DNA of 16,275 nucleotides, from assembly GCA_947653315.1 (NCBI GenBank), contig CANTGP010000017.1, positions 1 through 16,275 of the forward strand, written 5' to 3'. Both the position numbers and the translations under genes were made by a program. Positions within the stretch are counted from its first letter, which is position 1. The number at the start of each line of letters is the position of its first letter. The notes under the pieces are model-generated. The model worked only from the letters and a program-made list of their open reading frames with translations. It was not told the DNA's origin and did not search any database. This document shows positions 1 to 7,879 of this stretch, one piece after another. The stretch comes from an uncultured Lachnospiraceae bacterium (GTDB taxonomy: Bacteria > Bacillota > Clostridia > Lachnospirales > Lachnospiraceae).

Positions 1-77
1 TAAAAGAAAAAATAAAAGAAAAGATAGCAGGTAAGAAAAAAATAGATAAGAAGGAAGAAAGGAAGCAGACAAGAAGC
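1..77. other. A-rich leader upstream of pyk
   Basis: This purine-rich, A-dominated stretch contains no convincing gene. It carries weak GGAAG-type ribosome-binding motifs at about 58-65, roughly 12 bases before the pyk start, which is further than ideal. I see no clear -35/-10 pair, so the pyk promoter may lie before the window or pyk may be co-transcribed with an upstream gene. Confidence 0.5.
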
Positions 78-1490
78 ATGAGAAAAACAAAAATTATCTG
101 TACCATAGGACCCGCAAGCGAGAGCGAGGAAAAGTTAAAAGAACTGATGCTGGCGGGCATGAACGTGGCACGTTTTAATTTTTCCCACGGAACCCATGAG
201 GAGCATAAGAAAAAATTTGCGAGGGTGGTGAAGGTGAGTAACGAGCTGAACCTTCCCGTAGCCACACTGCTGGATACCAAAGGCCCGGAGATCCGGCTGC
301 GCGATTTTGAGGGCGGCAGGGCAGAACTCACGGCGGGACAGAGGTTTATTCTGACCACGGAAGAAGTACTGGGGGATTCCCAAAGGGCTTCCATCACTTA
401 TAAAAACCTGAAAAACGACGTGAAAACGGGAATGTCCATTTTAATTGACGACGGCTTAATCGAAATGCTGGTGGAGGAAATTAAGGGGGAGGAAATCGTT
501 TGTACCGTGGTAAACGGCGGGGCGGTATCCAACCATAAAGGGGTAAATGTGCCGAACGCTATTTTGTCCATGCCTTATATTAACGATACCGACAGGGCGG
601 ATATTATATTCGGCTGTGAACTCGGTTATGATTTCATAGCGGCTTCGTTTGCCAGGTGCAAGGAAGACATTTTGGAAGTACGCAGGATTTTGGAAGAACA
701 CAACAGTACCATGAAAATCATTGCAAAAATCGAAAACATGCAGGGGATTCAGAACTTGGAGGAAATCCTGTCCGTTTCCGACGGTATTATGGTGGCAAGG
801 GGCGACATGGGCGTGGAAATTCCTTTGGAGGAAGTTCCCGTGCTTCAGAAAAAGATGATTAAGATGGCGGAAGCGCAGGGCAAGCATGTCATTACGGCGA
901 CGCAGATGTTGGAATCCATGATAAAGAATCCAAGACCCACGAGGGCGGAAGCGACGGATATCGCCAATGCCATTTATGACGGGACCACCGCCATCATGCT
1001 TTCGGGCGAAAGCGCGGCAGGAAAATATCCGGTGGAAGCGGTCAGGACGATGGCGAAGATTGCGGAACGCTCGGAAAAGGATATCGATTATACTTCCCGC
1101 ATGAAGCGGAGAGTGGATACGGTTTCACCGGACGTGACCACCGCCATATCCCATGCCACATGTACGACTGCCGCGGATTTAAAAGCGGCGGCTATCGTTA
1201 CGGTTACGATGTCGGGATTTACGGCAGGGATGATATCGAGATATAAACCGGACTGTCCGATTATTGCATGTGCGGTCAATCCCAGGGTGTGCAGGCAGTT
1301 GAACCTTTCCTGGGGTGTCGTTCCGATTTTAATCGAAAAAGAGGAAAAGGCGGATGATTTGTTCGAGCAGGCGGCTCGTGCGGTGGAAAAGGCGGGCTAT
1401 GTAAAACGCGGTGATTTGGCGGTGCTGACGGCGGGCGTACCGCTTGGAATATCGGGCACGACGAACATGATACGGGTCATTGAAATATAA
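78..1490 (+). CDS. pyk: Pyruvate kinase
   Basis: Catalyses the last glycolytic step in the cytosol, transferring phosphate from phosphoenolpyruvate to ADP to give pyruvate and ATP. The 470-residue protein has the expected order: TIM-barrel start with CTIGPAS, inserted B domain from about residue 72 to 167, barrel completion, and a C-terminal domain from about 350. Visible catalytic motifs are the signature around IAKIENMQGI (K217, E219), RGDMG (241-245, metal site) and TATQMLESM (273-281). TKGPEIR (67-73) has the Thr-Lys...Glu pattern known from K+-dependent enzymes, unlike the LQGPKIR form of K+-independent ones. The protein ends at the normal C-domain, without the extra PEP-utiliser-like domain found in Bacillus pyruvate kinases. 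The start fits the family N-terminus exactly. It is 101 bases from yaaR and probably a separate function. Confidence 0.97.
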   Translation: MRKTKIICTIGPASESEEKLKELMLAGMNVARFNFSHGTHEEHKKKFARVVKVSNELNLPVATLLDTKGPEIRLRDFEGGRAELTAGQRFILTTEEVLGDSQRASITYKNLKNDVKTGMSILIDDGLIEMLVEEIKGEEIVCTVVNGGAVSNHKGVNVPNAILSMPYINDTDRADIIFGCELGYDFIAASFARCKEDILEVRRILEEHNSTMKIIAKIENMQGIQNLEEILSVSDGIMVARGDMGVEIPLEEVPVLQKKMIKMAEAQGKHVITATQMLESMIKNPRPTRAEATDIANAIYDGTTAIMLSGESAAGKYPVEAVRTMAKIAERSEKDIDYTSRMKRRVDTVSPDVTTAISHATCTTAADLKAAAIVTVTMSGFTAGMISRYKPDCPIIACAVNPRVCRQLNLSWGVVPILIEKEEKADDLFEQAARAVEKAGYVKRGDLAVLTAGVPLGISGTTNMIRVIEI

Positions 1491-1591
1491 GGTTACAGTG
1501 TGCATTGCAAAGCCGCCGGTCATGGATTGGACCGTGGACGGATAAACGGAAGATACGGGGAATGCGGATGGAATAACAGGAGGGTGCGGGT

Positions 1592-2032
1592 ATGGATATC
1601 AAAGTGAATCAGCTAATGAAACCGGCGCCGGTGGAGCAGCCGGTACAGCAGCAGCCTACGGACGGAACCTTTAAATTCACCCTTGTCAGCCATATCGAGG
1701 AGCAGGAACTGCAGGCACGGCTTACGACGCTGATGGAAGAAATTACGATGCAGGGGGATAAACTGGCGAAACACCGGGATATTAAGGACATGAAAAAGTA
1801 CCGGGGACTGGTCAAAGAATTCATGAATGAAATCGTGAACCGTTCCCATGCGTTTTCACGGGAAAATTTCCTTGATAAGAGGGGGCGGCACCGGGTATAC
1901 GGTATCGTGCGCCTGGTGGATGAGAAGTTGGATGAGCTGGCACAGGAGTTGGTGAAAGACGAGAAGGACAATTTAGGGATTTTAAACATGATTGGTGAAA
2001 TAAGGGGCCTGCTTTTGGATATTTTCACCTGA
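1592..2032 (+). CDS. yaaR: YaaR family protein (DUF327)
   Basis: A 146-residue protein recognised as DUF327/YaaR, whose molecular role is not established. The first 30 or so residues are Pro/Gln-rich and probably disordered. The rest looks mainly helical and charged, with the family-typical segment [20 protein letters not shown] in the middle and a hydrophobic C-terminal helix ending LLLDIFT. There are no membrane segments or cysteines. The start has a strong AGGAGG site about seven bases upstream. It opens the block yaaR-holB-ricT-trmN6-rsmI, with only 20 bases before holB, matching the gene order known in Bacillus subtilis. The context suggests a link to replication or RNA-processing genes, but this is only an inference from gene order. 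Confidence 0.88.
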   Translation: MDIKVNQLMKPAPVEQPVQQQPTDGTFKFTLVSHIEEQELQARLTTLMEEITMQGDKLAKHRDIKDMKKYRGLVKEFMNEIVNRSHAFSRENFLDKRGRHRVYGIVRLVDEKLDELAQELVKDEKDNLGILNMIGEIRGLLLDIFT

Positions 2033-2052
2033 CGGCACACGGAGGATAACGG

Positions 2053-3060
2053 ATGGCAAAATTTGCAGATATCATTGGTCAGGAACAACTGAAGGAACAT
2101 TTACGGAATGCGTTGGAGACTGGTAAAATTTCCCATGCCTATATTATCAACGGGGAACGGAGCTCCGGGAAAGAGTTTGTGGCAAAAATTTTTGCCGCTG
2201 CCCTTCAGTGTGAGAAGCCGGACAGGGCGTCGGGAATGACGGAGCCCTGCGGAGAATGCCATTCCTGTAAGCAGATGGCAACCGGCAACCAGCCGGATGT
2301 CATTTACGTAACCCACGAAAAACCGGGAACCATCGGTGTGGAGGATATCCGCGGGCAGATTAACGGGAGTGTGGGAATCAAGCCATACAGCAGTCCGCAT
2401 AAAGTGTATATCATAAACGAAGGGGAGAAAATGACGGTACAGGCACAGAATGCCCTGTTAAAAACGCTGGAGGAGCCGCCGGAGTATACGGTTATCCTGA
2501 TACTGACCTCAAACGTGGATTCCCTTCTTCCCACCATTTTAAGCCGCTGCGTGGTATGGAACATGAAGCCGGTGAAAGACAGCCAGGTAAAGCGTTTCCT
2601 AATGGAAACGATGCAGGTACCGGACTATAAGGCGGATATCTGCGTGGCGTTTGCCAGGGGGAATATCGGAAAGGCGAAGATGCTGGCGGCCAGCGAGGAT
2701 TTTGACCGTGTCAAGGAAGAAGCCATTACCCTTTTGAAATATATTAACGATATGGAAATCAGTGAAATCGTGGCGGCGATTAAGAAAATCGGCGAATACA
2801 AGCTGGATGTCAATGATTATTTTGACATTCTTGCGGTGTGGTACCGCGACGTGCTGCTGTTTAAGGCGACAAATGATGCCAACCACTTGATTTTCAGGGA
2901 GGAAATACAGTATATTAGAAAGGTAGCCGACAGAAGCACATACGAGGGAATCGAATGCATCATCCATTCCCTTGAGAAAGCAAAAGCGCGCCTGAGTGCA
3001 AACGTGAACTTTGATTTGACGATGGAGCTTCTGCTTTTGACGATTCAGGAAAATTCATGA
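2053..3060 (+). CDS. holB: DNA polymerase III, delta' subunit (clamp loader)
   Basis: A 335-residue AAA+ clamp-loader subunit that helps open and load the beta sliding clamp during replication. Seen in order: IIGQ start, a Walker-A-like GERSSGK (34-40) followed by Glu instead of Ser/Thr, a zinc module with C53, C66, C69 and C72, a Walker-B-region segment near 118-125, NALLKTLEEPPE (133-144), the sensor-1-like LTSN (151-154) and SRC (164-166), the arginine-finger motif of delta'. The altered P-loop suggests poor or no ATP hydrolysis, as is known for delta' subunits. Length is normal. A GGAGG site lies upstream and the stop is 12 bases before ricT. The gamma/tau subunit (dnaX) could look similar but would be longer, with an intact P-loop. 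Confidence 0.94.
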   Translation: MAKFADIIGQEQLKEHLRNALETGKISHAYIINGERSSGKEFVAKIFAAALQCEKPDRASGMTEPCGECHSCKQMATGNQPDVIYVTHEKPGTIGVEDIRGQINGSVGIKPYSSPHKVYIINEGEKMTVQAQNALLKTLEEPPEYTVILILTSNVDSLLPTILSRCVVWNMKPVKDSQVKRFLMETMQVPDYKADICVAFARGNIGKAKMLAASEDFDRVKEEAITLLKYINDMEISEIVAAIKKIGEYKLDVNDYFDILAVWYRDVLLFKATNDANHLIFREEIQYIRKVADRSTYEGIECIIHSLEKAKARLSANVNFDLTMELLLLTIQENS

Positions 3061-3072
3061 GGTTGATAGATT

Positions 3073-3981
3073 ATGGTAAAAGTAATAGGAGTGCGTTTCA
3101 GGACCGCAGGGAAAATATATTTTTTTGACCCCGGGCGGTTCCGTGTCAAAAAGGGGGACCACGTTATTGTGGAAACCGCAAGGGGAATCGAGTTCGGGAC
3201 GGTGGTCAGTGAACCGAAGGAGATGGAGGGGGACAAGATCATCCAGCCGTTAAAGCCGGTGCTGCGCATCGCCACGCCCAAGGACATGGAGCAAGAAGCG
3301 GCGAATAAGGCGAAGGAAAAGGATGCCTTTAAGATTTGTTTGGAAAAAATTAAGAAGCATCATTTGGATATGAAGCTCATTGACGCGGAATATACGTTTG
3401 ACAACAACAAAGTATTGTTCTATTTTACGGCGGACGGGCGCATCGATTTCCGCGAACTGGTAAAAGACCTTGCATCGGTATTTAAGACGAGAATCGAGCT
3501 GCGCCAAATCGGTGTCAGGGATGAGACGAAGATTGTGGGCGGCGTGGGTATCTGCGGGCGGGCGCTCTGCTGTCATACTTACCTTTCCGAATTTATCCCG
3601 GTATCCATTAAGATGGCGAAGGAACAGAACCTTTCCCTGAATCCCACAAAGATATCGGGGGTATGCGGACGGTTGATGTGCTGCCTGAAAAACGAGGAGG
3701 AAACCTACGAGGAATTGAACCGGAAACTGCCCAATGTGGGCGATTTCGTGACTACGGACGACGGATACAAGGGGGAGGTACACAGCGTCAACGTACTGCG
3801 CCAATTGGTAAAGGTTGTAATCATGAAAGACGACGAGAGGGAAATCCAGGAGTACCGGGTGGACCAGCTCCGGTTCCGCAGGAAGCATAATAAGAATTCC
3901 AAAGTGGAGGTTGACGAGGAACTGAAGAAGCTGGAGAAACTGGAAAAGCAGGAAGGAAAGTCGAAGCTGGATGACAATTAA
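3073..3981 (+). CDS. ricT: RicT/YaaT, PSP1-domain Fe-S regulatory protein
   Basis: A 302-residue PSP1-family protein orthologous to Bacillus subtilis RicT (YaaT). There it joins RicA and RicF in the Y-complex, which binds [4Fe-4S] clusters, aids RNase Y-dependent mRNA maturation and affects sporulation and competence. The sequence shows the PSP1 core (about 60-150) and the paired cysteine motifs CGRALCC (C161, C166, C167) and CGRLMCC (C198, C203, C204), the expected cluster ligands. A charged, lysine/glutamate-rich tail follows residue 265. The gene starts 12 bases after holB and its end overlaps trmN6 by 11 bases, implying coupled translation. RicA and RicF are not in this window. Family assignment is firm; conserved function in this organism is inferred. 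Confidence 0.92.
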   Translation: MVKVIGVRFRTAGKIYFFDPGRFRVKKGDHVIVETARGIEFGTVVSEPKEMEGDKIIQPLKPVLRIATPKDMEQEAANKAKEKDAFKICLEKIKKHHLDMKLIDAEYTFDNNKVLFYFTADGRIDFRELVKDLASVFKTRIELRQIGVRDETKIVGGVGICGRALCCHTYLSEFIPVSIKMAKEQNLSLNPTKISGVCGRLMCCLKNEEETYEELNRKLPNVGDFVTTDDGYKGEVHSVNVLRQLVKVVIMKDDEREIQEYRVDQLRFRRKHNKNSKVEVDEELKKLEKLEKQEGKSKLDDN

Positions 3982-4708
3982 TCTGAAAGAAAACGAGAGG
4001 CTGGACGAGCTTCAGAGAAACGGTTACCGGATTATCCAAAATCCGGAAAAATTCTGCTTCGGCATGGATGCGGTTCTGCTTTCCGGATTTGCCAGGGCAA
4101 AAAAGGGAGACAGGGTCCTTGATATGGGAACGGGGACCGGAATCATTCCCATTCTTATGGAAGCCAAGACGGAAGCGGCGCACCTGACGGGACTGGAAAT
4201 CCAGCCGGAAAGCGCCGATATGGCGAAACGGAGTGTGGAATTAAATCATTTGCAGGAGAAAATCGCGATTGTGCAGGGGGATATGAAGGAGGCAGGAACG
4301 CTGTTCGGCGCTGCCTCCTTTGACGTTGTAACCTGCAATCCCCCATACATGATCGGACAGCACGGAATCAAAAATCCGGATGCGCCAAAGGCAATCGCAA
4401 GGCATGAAATCCTCTGTACGCTGGAGGATGTGGTGTCCCAGGCGGCAAAGGTGTTGAAACCGGGCGGGAATTTTTACATGGTGCACCGTCCGTTCCGGCT
4501 GGCGGAAATCATGGTGACCCTGCAGAAATACCGTTTGGAGCCGAAGCGGATGCAGCTTGTGTATCCTTTTGTGGATAAAGAGCCGAACATGGTGCTGTTG
4601 GAAGCAAACCGCGGCGGGAGGCCGCGCATGAGGGTGGAAAAGCCGCTGGTCGTTTACCGGGAACCGGGGGTGTACATGCCGGAGATTTACGAAATATACG
4701 GTTACTGA
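3971..4708 (+). CDS. trmN6: tRNA1(Val) (adenine(37)-N6)-methyltransferase-like protein
   Basis: A 245-residue class I SAM-dependent methyltransferase of the TrmN6/YabB family, predicted to methylate the N6 of A37 in the anticodon loop of tRNA-Val; the exact target in Firmicutes is less certain. Visible are the N-terminal family motif FCFGMDAVLLSGF (28-40), the SAM-binding glycine loop DMGTGTG (51-57), an acidic residue after strand 2 (E76 in GLEIQ) and the adenine-N6 catalytic motif NPPY (123-126). The start codon lies inside the end of ricT, with an AAGGAAAG ribosome-binding stretch in the ricT coding sequence. It sits where yabB occurs in Bacillus, but yabA is not found between it and ricT. 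Confidence 0.9.
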   Translation: MTINLKENERLDELQRNGYRIIQNPEKFCFGMDAVLLSGFARAKKGDRVLDMGTGTGIIPILMEAKTEAAHLTGLEIQPESADMAKRSVELNHLQEKIAIVQGDMKEAGTLFGAASFDVVTCNPPYMIGQHGIKNPDAPKAIARHEILCTLEDVVSQAAKVLKPGGNFYMVHRPFRLAEIMVTLQKYRLEPKRMQLVYPFVDKEPNMVLLEANRGGRPRMRVEKPLVVYREPGVYMPEIYEIYGY

Positions 4709-4737
4709 CGCAAAAGCGGAAAAAAGGAGGAAAGAGC

Positions 4738-5601
4738 ATGGCGGGAGTGTTGTATTTATGTGCCACGCCCATAGGAAACCTTGGGGATATTACGTTCCGG
4801 GTGTTGGATACGCTGCGCAGTGTGGATCTCATTGCGGCGGAAGATACGCGAAACAGCATTAAGCTGCTGAACCATTTTGAAATAAAGACGCCGATGACCA
4901 GTTATCATGAATATAACCGCGTGGAAAAGGCGCATTACCTGATCGGCATGATGCGGGAAGGGAAGGATGTGGCGCTGGTGACGGATGCGGGTACCCCGGC
5001 GGTATCGGATCCGGGGGAAACTTTGGTGGCGCTTTGCATGGAAGCGGGAATCCGTGTCACATCCCTGCCGGGGGCGGCGGCCTGTATTACCGCGTTGACC
5101 CTGTCCGGTTTAAGTACAAGAAGGTTTTGCTTTGAAGGCTTCCTTCCGGCGGATAAAAAGGAGCGGAAGGCGGTATTGGAGGAGCTTGGGCAGGAGAGCA
5201 GGACCATCATCCTTTACGAGGCTCCCCACCGTTTGGTGAAAACCCTGCAGGAATTAAGCAAAGTCCTGGGGAACCGGAGACTTACGTTATGCAGGGAACT
5301 GACGAAGAAATTTGAGACCGTAATGCCCATGACCGTGGAAGAAGCGCTGGCGTATTACGGGGAGGAGGAACCCAGGGGGGAATATGTGCTTGTGGTGGAA
5401 GGAAAGGGCTTGGCTGCGAAACGGGAGGAGCAGAGACAGGATTGGATGGAGCTTTCCATTGGCGAGCATATGGAATATTATGAAGGACAGGGCATGGATA
5501 GGAAAGAGGCGATGAAGCGGGTGGCAAAGGACCGCGGAATCGGTAAGCGGGAGGTTTACCGGATGCTGATGATGCATAATGATGGGGAAAAAGAGGATTA
5601 A
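4738..5601 (+). CDS. rsmI: 16S rRNA (cytidine(1402)-2'-O)-methyltransferase RsmI
   Basis: A 287-residue SAM-dependent enzyme of the tetrapyrrole-methylase fold that methylates the 2'-O of C1402 in the decoding centre of the 30S ribosome. Family motifs are clear: YLCATPIGNLGD (6-17), AAEDTR (33-38), SYHEYN (55-60) and LVTDAGTPAVSDPG (80-93). From about residue 225 there is a basic, helical C-terminal domain with KRVAKDRGIGKREVYRML, matching the small C-terminal domain normal for RsmI. The start is fixed by a GGAGGAAAG site six bases upstream. It follows trmN6 by 29 bases and closes the informational block. An AT-rich palindrome immediately downstream separates it from the chemoreceptor gene. 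Confidence 0.95.
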   Translation: MAGVLYLCATPIGNLGDITFRVLDTLRSVDLIAAEDTRNSIKLLNHFEIKTPMTSYHEYNRVEKAHYLIGMMREGKDVALVTDAGTPAVSDPGETLVALCMEAGIRVTSLPGAAACITALTLSGLSTRRFCFEGFLPADKKERKAVLEELGQESRTIILYEAPHRLVKTLQELSKVLGNRRLTLCRELTKKFETVMPMTVEEALAYYGEEEPRGEYVLVVEGKGLAAKREEQRQDWMELSIGEHMEYYEGQGMDRKEAMKRVAKDRGIGKREVYRMLMMHNDGEKED

Positions 5602-5608
5602 TATGGAT

Positions 5609-5634
5609 TTTTATGCATAAATTTATGCAAAAAA
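5609..5634. repeat. AT-rich palindrome before the chemoreceptor gene
   Basis: A 26-base near-perfect inverted repeat. The 16-base centre TGCATAAA/TTTATGCA (5614-5629) is exact, and four further T/A pairs lie outside one A/A mismatch. It starts seven bases after the rsmI stop and about 50 bases before a possible promoter. A GC-poor stem without a proper loop or downstream T-run argues against an intrinsic terminator, so an operator is a more likely reading. No regulator is identified. Confidence 0.5.
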
Positions 5635-5659
5635 TGAAGGAAATTCTTTTGAAATATGG

Positions 5660-5687
5660 TAAAGATGCCCCGAATGTTGTATGATAA
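5660..5687 (+). promoter_or_regulatory. Possible sigma-D (flagellar/chemotaxis) promoter
   Basis: TAAA (5660-5663), a 16-base spacer and TATGATAA (5680-5687) resemble the sigma-28/sigma-D pattern TAAA-N15-GCCGATAA, with only the GATAA half of the -10 conserved. The element lies 57 bases before the likely start of a chemoreceptor gene, a class often read by sigma-D. No good sigma-A -35 is found at the right distance from TATGAT. This is suggestive only. Confidence 0.35.
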
Positions 5688-5744
5688 TAACACATGTCTG
5701 CTGCGGAAGTTTTGGTGACGGAAAAAAGAGAGGGAGAGGAAAGG

Positions 5745-7541
5745 ATGGATACGAAAAAGAAGAAAACAAAGAGCCTGCGGAATACCATTATGCTGTTAAC
5801 GGGACTGCTCGTTGTGCTGACGGCATTGGCAATCGGGTTAAACGGGGTACTGTCGATTAAGGCTATGTCGGAAACTGCCTATAATACTTATGTGGCGGCG
5901 GTAAACAGCGGTTACAATGCGGAGATTAAATCCGAAGTACAGAGTACCATATCGGTGCTGCAGAGCGAGTATGACAAATTCCTTGCGGGGGAGAAAACGG
6001 AGGAACAGGCGAAAGAAGATGCGAAGGAAATTATCCGCATAATGCGTTACCGGGAAGATGCCAGCGGATACTTTTGGATTGACGATACGGATTATATTTT
6101 GGTGATGCACCCCATTTTGGCAGACCAGGAAGGCGCATACCGTTTTGAACTGGAAGATCCCAACGGGGTAATGATTATCCAGCAAATCATGAAGACCTGT
6201 CAAAGTGAGGAAAAAGGCGGTTTCAACGAATTCTATTTCACGAAGTCGGACGGCGTAACCGTGGCGCCGAAAGTCGCATATTCCCAAATATTCGAGCCTT
6301 GGGGCTGGGTGGTTTCCACGGGAAATTATGTGGACGATATGGAAAAAGATATGGCGGAAGTAAAGGCTTACCTCCAAAAATCTTATGATAACGCACTGCT
6401 GCGTGTGGATGTGGTATTTGTTGTCGTTATTGCTTTAGCGCTTGTGATTGCATTTTTCTATGGAACCCATATTGTTAAACCGTTAAAGAAGATGCAGGCG
6501 TTTGCGGTGGCCTTGTCACAGGGAGACCTGACGGCGGAAATCCTTGTGAAGCAGGAAAATGAAATCGGACAGACGGCGGACGCCATGAATATAGCCCAAA
6601 AGAATATGCAGAAGTTGATTGAAGGAATCATGGACGTGGCGAACGGGGTAAACAAGGCATTGGAGGACTTCGAAAGGGTATTCGGCAATATGCGTAACTC
6701 CATCGGGGAGGCATCCAAGGCGGTGGATTCCATTGCCAATAATGTGAACGGACAGGCAGCTTCTACGGATGTGGCATCGGATGAGGTCATCGTCATTGCG
6801 GATAAAATAGAAAAGACGGGTATTGAAGTGGAGCATTTGGACGGAAATGCCAAGGACATGAAGGAATTAAGCATACAGTCCATGAATACGCTGAACCACT
6901 TGATTGAAGTGAACAACAAAACGAGGACGAACATTGAGGATATGCATAAGCAGACGGAGCTGACGAACAAGTCCGTACAGCAAATCCAGGGAGCGGCGAA
7001 CCTGATTAACGAGATTTCGGACCAAACGGGGCTGCTCGCCCTCAATGCCAGCATCGAAGCGGCAAGGGCAGGGGAACTTGGCAGGGGATTTACGGTAGTC
7101 GCCGATGAAATCGCCAAACTTGCCCACCAGTCCGCGGCGTCCGTGGAGGAAATTAACCGGGTGGTAAACGAACTTTTGGAGAATGCTTCCCAGTCCGTGA
7201 ACGTGATGCAGGAAATTAATGCTTCCGTGGACGTTCAGGTAACATCCCTGTCGGAAACACAGGATAAATTCAACCAATTGTTCCAGGAATTGGAGAACTG
7301 TGTGGTTTCCGTCCAGTCCATTGAAACCATGACGGAAGAAATGGACAGGCAGAGGGAGAATGTGACGCATTCCCTTTCCGAATTAAACCGCTTGGCGCAG
7401 GATAACGCGGCGGCGGCGCAGGAGACGTCGGCAATGACCGTGGAACTTTCGGATGTGGTGGATGATTCCAACGTCATCATTAAGGACTTGGAAGATAAGG
7501 TGAAAGTACTGATGGAAAGCGTGAACCGGTTTAAGGTATAA
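5745..7541 (+). CDS. Methyl-accepting chemotaxis protein with a single Cache sensor domain
   Basis: A 598-residue transmembrane chemoreceptor that senses an external ligand and controls CheA. In order: a lysine-rich cytoplasmic start, TM1 (about 12-37), an extracellular single-Cache-type domain (about 45-210) with [16 protein letters not shown] and [16 protein letters not shown]2 (about 220-241), a HAMP domain (about 240-295) and a coiled-coil signalling domain. The conserved hairpin tip is at 424-460, including [20 protein letters not shown]. There is no C-terminal CheR-docking pentapeptide. I chose ATG 5745 because an AGGGAGAGGAAAGG stretch precedes it; an in-frame ATG at 5694 would add 17 polar residues but has no ribosome binding site. 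The ligand cannot be predicted, although Cache domains of this type often bind small organic acids. It is a lone gene between unrelated blocks. Confidence 0.93.
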   Translation: MDTKKKKTKSLRNTIMLLTGLLVVLTALAIGLNGVLSIKAMSETAYNTYVAAVNSGYNAEIKSEVQSTISVLQSEYDKFLAGEKTEEQAKEDAKEIIRIMRYREDASGYFWIDDTDYILVMHPILADQEGAYRFELEDPNGVMIIQQIMKTCQSEEKGGFNEFYFTKSDGVTVAPKVAYSQIFEPWGWVVSTGNYVDDMEKDMAEVKAYLQKSYDNALLRVDVVFVVVIALALVIAFFYGTHIVKPLKKMQAFAVALSQGDLTAEILVKQENEIGQTADAMNIAQKNMQKLIEGIMDVANGVNKALEDFERVFGNMRNSIGEASKAVDSIANNVNGQAASTDVASDEVIVIADKIEKTGIEVEHLDGNAKDMKELSIQSMNTLNHLIEVNNKTRTNIEDMHKQTELTNKSVQQIQGAANLINEISDQTGLLALNASIEAARAGELGRGFTVVADEIAKLAHQSAASVEEINRVVNELLENASQSVNVMQEINASVDVQVTSLSETQDKFNQLFQELENCVVSVQSIETMTEEMDRQRENVTHSLSELNRLAQDNAAAAQETSAMTVELSDVVDDSNVIIKDLEDKVKVLMESVNRFKV

Positions 7542-7569
7542 GCAAAACGAAGGGAATGTAAATAAGGTA

Positions 7570-7598
7570 TTGACAAATAGGGAAGGGGATAATATACT
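7570..7598 (+). promoter_or_regulatory. Sigma-A promoter of acpP-fabK
   Basis: TTGACA (7570-7575), an exact 17-base spacer and TATACT (7593-7598) give a near-consensus vegetative promoter. Transcription would begin near 7605, about 40 bases before the acpP start codon. This rules out the in-frame GTG at 7603 as the real start of acpP. Confidence 0.85.
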
Positions 7599-7610
7599 TT
7601 GAGTGTCAAA
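7598..7610. promoter_or_regulatory. FabT-box-like operator before acpP
   Basis: TTTGA-GTG-TCAAA is an exact 5+3+5 inverted repeat and matches the operator pattern TTTGA-N3-TCAAA described for FabT, the MarR-family repressor of fatty-acid synthesis in streptococci and relatives. It overlaps the last base of the -10 and covers the expected transcription start, an ideal position for repression. No fabT gene is in the window, so the regulator's identity is inferred. Confidence 0.7.
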
Positions 7611-7644
7611 TTATTCAGAAAGATTGGTTAAAGGAGATTGTACG

Positions 7645-7878
7645 ATGCTGGAGAGAGTAAAAGAAATCATTCAGGAACAGTTAAACTTAGAAGGAGTGGA
7701 AATCACGGAGGATTCTTCCTTTAAGGATGATTTGGGGGCGGATTCCCTCGATTTGTTTGAATTGGTGATGGCTTTTGAGGAAGAATACGGAATTGAAATT
7801 CCTTCCGAGGATTTGGAACAGATTACCACGGTTGGCGCAGTCATTGAGTATATGAAAAGCAAAGGTGTAGAAGCATAA
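7645..7878 (+). CDS. acpP: Acyl carrier protein
   Basis: A 77-residue acidic acyl carrier protein that holds growing acyl chains on a phosphopantetheine arm and presents them to the fatty-acid synthesis enzymes. The attachment serine is S34 in [10 protein letters not shown]. The four-helix pattern, with an acidic helix II and the closing [12 protein letters not shown], is typical. The start at 7645 is supported by AAGGAG eight bases upstream. An in-frame GTG at 7603 would add 14 residues but falls at or before the predicted transcription start. It heads the fatty-acid cluster, one base before fabK, under a strong promoter overlapped by a FabT-like operator. Confidence 0.96.
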   Translation: MLERVKEIIQEQLNLEGVEITEDSSFKDDLGADSLDLFELVMAFEEEYGIEIPSEDLEQITTVGAVIEYMKSKGVEA

Positions 7879-7879
7879 T

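Noticed and set aside
1491..1591. Possible small gene or RNA between pyk and yaaR
   Set aside because: No start codon with a ribosome binding site and a meaningful frame, no strong hairpin with a T-run and no RNA-family signature are visible; only the AGGAGG for yaaR stands out.
5694..5744. Longer N-terminus for the chemoreceptor
   Set aside because: The upstream ATG has no ribosome binding site and lies only seven bases past the possible -10; ATG 5745 has a good site and gives the usual short basic start before TM1.
5282..5788. 168-codon - strand frame across the rsmI end and the chemoreceptor start
   Set aside because: It has a Pro/Ser-rich, motif-free translation and overlaps two well-supported + strand genes.
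7603..7644. GTG start adding 14 residues to acyl carrier protein
   Set aside because: It falls at or before the predicted transcription start and within the operator; ATG 7645 has AAGGAG at ideal spacing and gives the standard 77-residue length.
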